A DNA stretch of 8,128 nt from Betaproteobacteria bacterium (GTDB lineage: Bacteria > Pseudomonadota > Gammaproteobacteria > Burkholderiales > SG8-39): positions 1 through 8,128 of the forward strand of contig VBCP01000543.1 of the NCBI GenBank assembly GCA_005888925.1. The letters run 5' to 3'. The position numbers and the translations under genes are program-made. Below the pieces are notes generated by a model. It made no database searches, was not told the origin of the DNA, and was given only the letters and a program-made list of their open reading frames with translations. Of the stretch, positions 6,115 through 8,128 are shown piece after piece (position 1 is the first letter of the stretch; every line of letters starts with the position of its first letter).

Positions 6115-6137
6115 GCGAAAATTGACGGAGCTGCCTA
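6115..6137. promoter_or_regulatory. 23-bp divergent intergenic region
   Basis: This is the only non-coding sequence between the divergent oxygenase and decarboxylase gene starts. It holds the ribosome binding site of the plus-strand gene and no recognisable promoter in either direction. At least one promoter must therefore lie inside the opposite gene, or a leaderless or very short leader must be used. An 8-mer, CTGCCTAA (6131-6138), is shared with the minus strand of the other divergent gap. Confidence 0.35.
6127..6130 (+). promoter_or_regulatory. ribosome binding site of the decarboxylase alpha gene
   Basis: GGAG lies 7 bases before the ATG at 6138. It supports that start over the in-frame ATG at 6150 and the GTG at 6171, though the conserved part of the protein begins only near residue 13. 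Confidence 0.6.
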
Positions 6138-6671
6138 ATGGTAAACCGGATGGACCAAGGCTCTGACGCAGTGAAGCGCACCGAGACCGCGCGGCGCATC
6201 GCCGACGAGCTGGCCGAGTGCGGCGTGAAGCTCGTCGCGAGCCTGCCCGACAACTGGATCAGCGGGCTCATCACCCACCTGGAAGGCGACACGCGCTTTA
6301 CGCACGTGCCGGTCAACCGGGAGGAATCGGCGATCGGCCTGTGCGCCGGCGCCTACATGGGCGGCCTGGGCTCGGCGGCGCTGATGGGCGCCTCGGGCTT
6401 CATGACCTGCATCTACGCCATCACCAAGATCAACTACAGCTACGAGGTGCCGCTGCTCCTGGTGATGACGCTGCGCGGCAGCTTCGGCGACCATCACAAG
6501 CATCACATCTCGAACGGGCTCTACCTGCAGCCGGTGCTGCAGGCGATCGACATGCCTTACATCATCGTGTCGCGCCCTGATGAGCTGGGTGCGATCGGGC
6601 GCGCCTACCGCCACAGCCGCACCTTCGCGCGACCGAGTGCGGTGCTGCTCGCCCGCGAGCTGCTGCGATGA
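6138..6671 (+). CDS. ThDP-dependent 2-oxo-acid decarboxylase, PYR-domain (alpha) subunit; sulfopyruvate/phosphonopyruvate decarboxylase-like
   Basis: A 177-residue protein equal to the pyrimidine-binding domain alone. It carries SLPDNWIS (35-42), the cofactor-activating glutamate in VNREESAIGLCAGAYMGG (E62 by spacing to the conserved Gly71, E63 next to it), ALMGASGFMTCIYAITKI (81-98) and PLLLVMTLRGSFGDHHKHH (105-123). This matches the ComD subunit of sulfopyruvate decarboxylase and the first half of phosphonopyruvate decarboxylase, enzymes that lack the central domain found in benzoylformate or pyruvate decarboxylase. The loop after RG is normally acidic (of the type DEPQH in phosphonopyruvate enzymes) but is Asp-His-His-Lys-His-His here, so a different substrate is likely. 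Its stop overlaps the beta subunit start by four bases (ATGA), the usual sign of subunits made in equal amounts. A place after the 2-hydroxy-acid dehydrogenase, turning a 2-oxo acid into an aldehyde, is inference. Confidence 0.87.
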   Translation: MVNRMDQGSDAVKRTETARRIADELAECGVKLVASLPDNWISGLITHLEGDTRFTHVPVNREESAIGLCAGAYMGGLGSAALMGASGFMTCIYAITKINYSYEVPLLLVMTLRGSFGDHHKHHISNGLYLQPVLQAIDMPYIIVSRPDELGAIGRAYRHSRTFARPSAVLLARELLR

Positions 6672-7279
6672 AGTACGTCGACTGTTTCAAATTCCTCGCC
6701 GGCCGCCGCACCGAGGAGCTCGTCATCACCTCGGCGGGCAACTCGGGGCAGGCGTGGTGGACGGCGACGCGCGATTCCGAGCGCTCGTTCTATCTCGATG
6801 CCTCGATGAGCCTCTCGACCATGTTCGCCTCGGGGCTCGCCGTGGCGCTGCCGAAGAAGCGCGTCTGGGCGTTCATGGGCGACGGCGCTTTCTGCATGAA
6901 CCCCGGCATGCTGATGGTCGAGCGCCAGATGAATCTCTCGAACCTCACGCACTTCCTGGTCTCCAATCGCGCCTATGGCGCGACCTCGAACGCGCGGCTG
7001 CCGAATTCAACGTCGAACGACTACGCGGCCATCGCGCGCGGCTGTGGCCTCACGCGCATCCACGCTTTCACGAGCCTCGCCGAGCTCGAGCGCGGCTTCG
7101 AGGCAGCGGTGCCGAAGACCGCGTCGGGCCATACGATGGTGGTGCTGGAAGTCGAGCCGTTCTCGGACGAGGAGCAGAAGCTCGAGCAGCCGCCGTTCGA
7201 CGGGCCGGAGATGAAATACCGCTTCGCGCGCGCGCTCGAGCGCGAGACCGGCGCCTCGATCATCGGTTACCGGCTCTGA
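6668..7279 (+). CDS. ThDP-dependent 2-oxo-acid decarboxylase, PP-domain (beta) subunit; sulfopyruvate/phosphonopyruvate decarboxylase-like
   Basis: A 203-residue protein equal to the pyrophosphate-binding domain and partner of the preceding alpha subunit. The ThDP/Mg motif is clear: FMGDGAFCMNPGML starting at G71-D72-G73, with the distal Asn at N100 in FLVSNRAYG, which is the GDG-(26)-N spacing of the family. Before it, TSAGNSGQAWW (21-31) and FYLDASMSLSTMFASGLAVALP (41-62) fit the substrate-side loop and helix; the more usual GSMG is ASMS here. C-terminal EVEPFSDEE and the rest agree with family length. ATG at 6668 overlaps the alpha stop. The stop TGA (7277-7279) itself overlaps the probable CTG start of the following binding-protein gene, so alpha, beta and the binding protein form one tightly coupled transcription unit. 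Strong family call; substrate open. Confidence 0.88.
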   Translation: MKYVDCFKFLAGRRTEELVITSAGNSGQAWWTATRDSERSFYLDASMSLSTMFASGLAVALPKKRVWAFMGDGAFCMNPGMLMVERQMNLSNLTHFLVSNRAYGATSNARLPNSTSNDYAAIARGCGLTRIHAFTSLAELERGFEAAVPKTASGHTMVVLEVEPFSDEEQKLEQPPFDGPEMKYRFARALERETGASIIGYRL

Positions 7280-8128
7280 GGCGGCTCGGTGTCGCCCTCG
7301 CGGGCTGGCTCATGGCGCAGGCCGCCATGGCCGCGTATCCCGAGAAGCCGATCCGCGTCGTGCTGCCCTATGCTCCCGGCGGCAGCGGCGACCTCATCTT
7401 CCGCAGCATCCAGCCGGGCATGGAGAAGCGGCTGGGGCAGAGCATGGTGCTCGACTTTCGCACCGGCGGCGCCGGCCTGATCGGCGTGCGCGAGGTCGTG
7501 AAGTCGGCGCCCGACGGCTATACGCTCGCCTTCGGGCCGACCAACAATTTCGTCATCGACCAGCACCTGCACAAGGCGCTCGGCTACGACCCGCTGCAGG
7601 CGCTCGTGCCCGTGACGGTCGTCGCCGACACGCCCTATCTGCTCGTCATCAACGCCGCGACCCCGGCGACCAGCTATGCTGAATTCACCGCCTACGCGCG
7701 AGCGAACAGGCGAAAGCTCAACTATGCCTCGCCGGGCCCCGCGACCGTGCCGCACCTCTCGGGATTCATGCTCAACGAGGCGATGGGCGCCGAGATGACG
7801 CACGTCGCGTTCCGCGGCAACTCGCCGGCGATCCTCGCGCTCCTCGCCGGCGAAGTGCACATGATCGTGCACAGCTACGGCTCGATCGCGCCGCTGTTCG
7901 GCGCGCGCAAGCTGCGGGCGCTCGCCGTCGCCGCGGGAGAGCGGCTGAAGGTGATGCCGGATGTGCCGACCACCGCCGAAGCGGGAATTCCGGACGGGGT
8001 GCTGCTCAGCAACTGGTGGGCGCTCGCCGCGCCTCGCGGCACCGATGCGCAGATCGTCGAGCGCCTTGCGCGGGAGGTGCGGACCACCCTCGCCGAGCCG
8101 GAAGTGCAGAAGCGCTATGTCGAGCAGG
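7276..8128 (+). CDS. Bug/TctC-family substrate-binding protein, second copy, with probable CTG start (runs off the right edge)
   Basis: At least 284 residues of a periplasmic binding protein; the C-terminus is outside the window. The mature part has the family signatures YPEKPIRVVLPYAPGGSGD, GAGLIGVREV, SAPDGYTLAFGP, the HVAFRGNSPA segment, GEVHMIVHSYG, RKLRALAV and PDVPTTAEAGIPD. The frame upstream of YPEKP reads RRLGVALAGWLMAQAAMAA, a good signal peptide, but contains no ATG, GTG or TTG before it. The best start is CTG at 7276, whose bases overlap the TGA of the decarboxylase beta gene (CTGA). The ATGs at 7312 and 7327 would delete most of the signal peptide and leave a cytoplasmic protein. 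The gene is clearly a different copy from the one at 323-1276 and probably binds a different acid; its place in the decarboxylase operon suggests it brings in that pathway's substrate. Confidence 0.88.
   Translation, partial: MRRLGVALAGWLMAQAAMAAYPEKPIRVVLPYAPGGSGDLIFRSIQPGMEKRLGQSMVLDFRTGGAGLIGVREVVKSAPDGYTLAFGPTNNFVIDQHLHKALGYDPLQALVPVTVVADTPYLLVINAATPATSYAEFTAYARANRRKLNYASPGPATVPHLSGFMLNEAMGAEMTHVAFRGNSPAILALLAGEVHMIVHSYGSIAPLFGARKLRALAVAAGERLKVMPDVPTTAEAGIPDGVLLSNWWALAAPRGTDAQIVERLAREVRTTLAEPEVQKRYVEQ

Noticed and set aside
5479..6138. Plus-strand frame of 219 codons opposite the Rieske alpha subunit
   Set aside because: It is antisense to the ligand residues of a real Rieske protein and has no family signature.
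6138..7279. A single decarboxylase gene broken by a frameshift at 6668
   Set aside because: The family has members naturally split into PYR and PP subunits, both halves begin and end cleanly, and ATGA overlap is the usual coupling.

Overview
This window is a strongly GC-rich, tightly packed bacterial catabolic locus. Two Bug/TctC-family periplasmic solute-binding proteins, the codon use and the mix of oxygenases and alpha-keto-acid enzymes suggest a betaproteobacterium, most likely Burkholderiales. That assignment is an inference from family content. There are no rRNA or tRNA genes, no recognisable insertion sequences and no CRISPR. Coding sequence covers almost everything, and no gap is longer than 37 bases.

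Layout, left to right. (1) Minus strand, 1-1276: the N-terminal part of a DapA/N-acetylneuraminate-lyase-family aldolase, preceded one base upstream by a Bug-type binding protein. (2) Plus strand, 1314-2462: an FMN-dependent 2-hydroxy-acid dehydrogenase resembling mandelate dehydrogenase. (3) Minus strand, 2317-6114, transcribed leftward: Rieske oxygenase large subunit, Rieske oxygenase small subunit, a flavin hydroxylase of the 3-hydroxybenzoate 6-hydroxylase/salicylate hydroxylase type, and a nucleotidyltransferase-fold protein whose 3' end runs antisense into the dehydrogenase gene. (4) Plus strand, 6138-8128: a two-subunit ThDP-dependent 2-oxo-acid decarboxylase of the sulfopyruvate/phosphonopyruvate decarboxylase type, then a second Bug-type binding protein cut by the window edge.

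How it may work together (inference): the binding proteins capture an organic acid, the FMN enzyme oxidises a 2-hydroxy acid to a 2-oxo acid, the split decarboxylase removes CO2 to give an aldehyde, and the two hydroxylases prepare an aromatic ring for cleavage. The aldolase may act on a cleavage product or on an unrelated oxo-acid. Not in the window: an aldehyde dehydrogenase, a ring-cleavage dioxygenase, the ferredoxin and reductase the Rieske enzyme needs, the TctA/TctB membrane subunits, and any transcriptional regulator.

The features most worth a second look are: the 3' junction around 2316-3130, where an imperfect direct repeat of about 70 bp (53 of 70 positions by hand) brackets the nucleotidyltransferase gene and gives two unrelated minus-strand proteins the same C-terminal tail; the hairpin over the nucleotidyltransferase start codon; the probable CTG start of the second binding protein; the two divergent gene pairs separated by only 37 and 23 bases; and the unusual substrate-pocket residues in the dehydrogenase and the decarboxylase.
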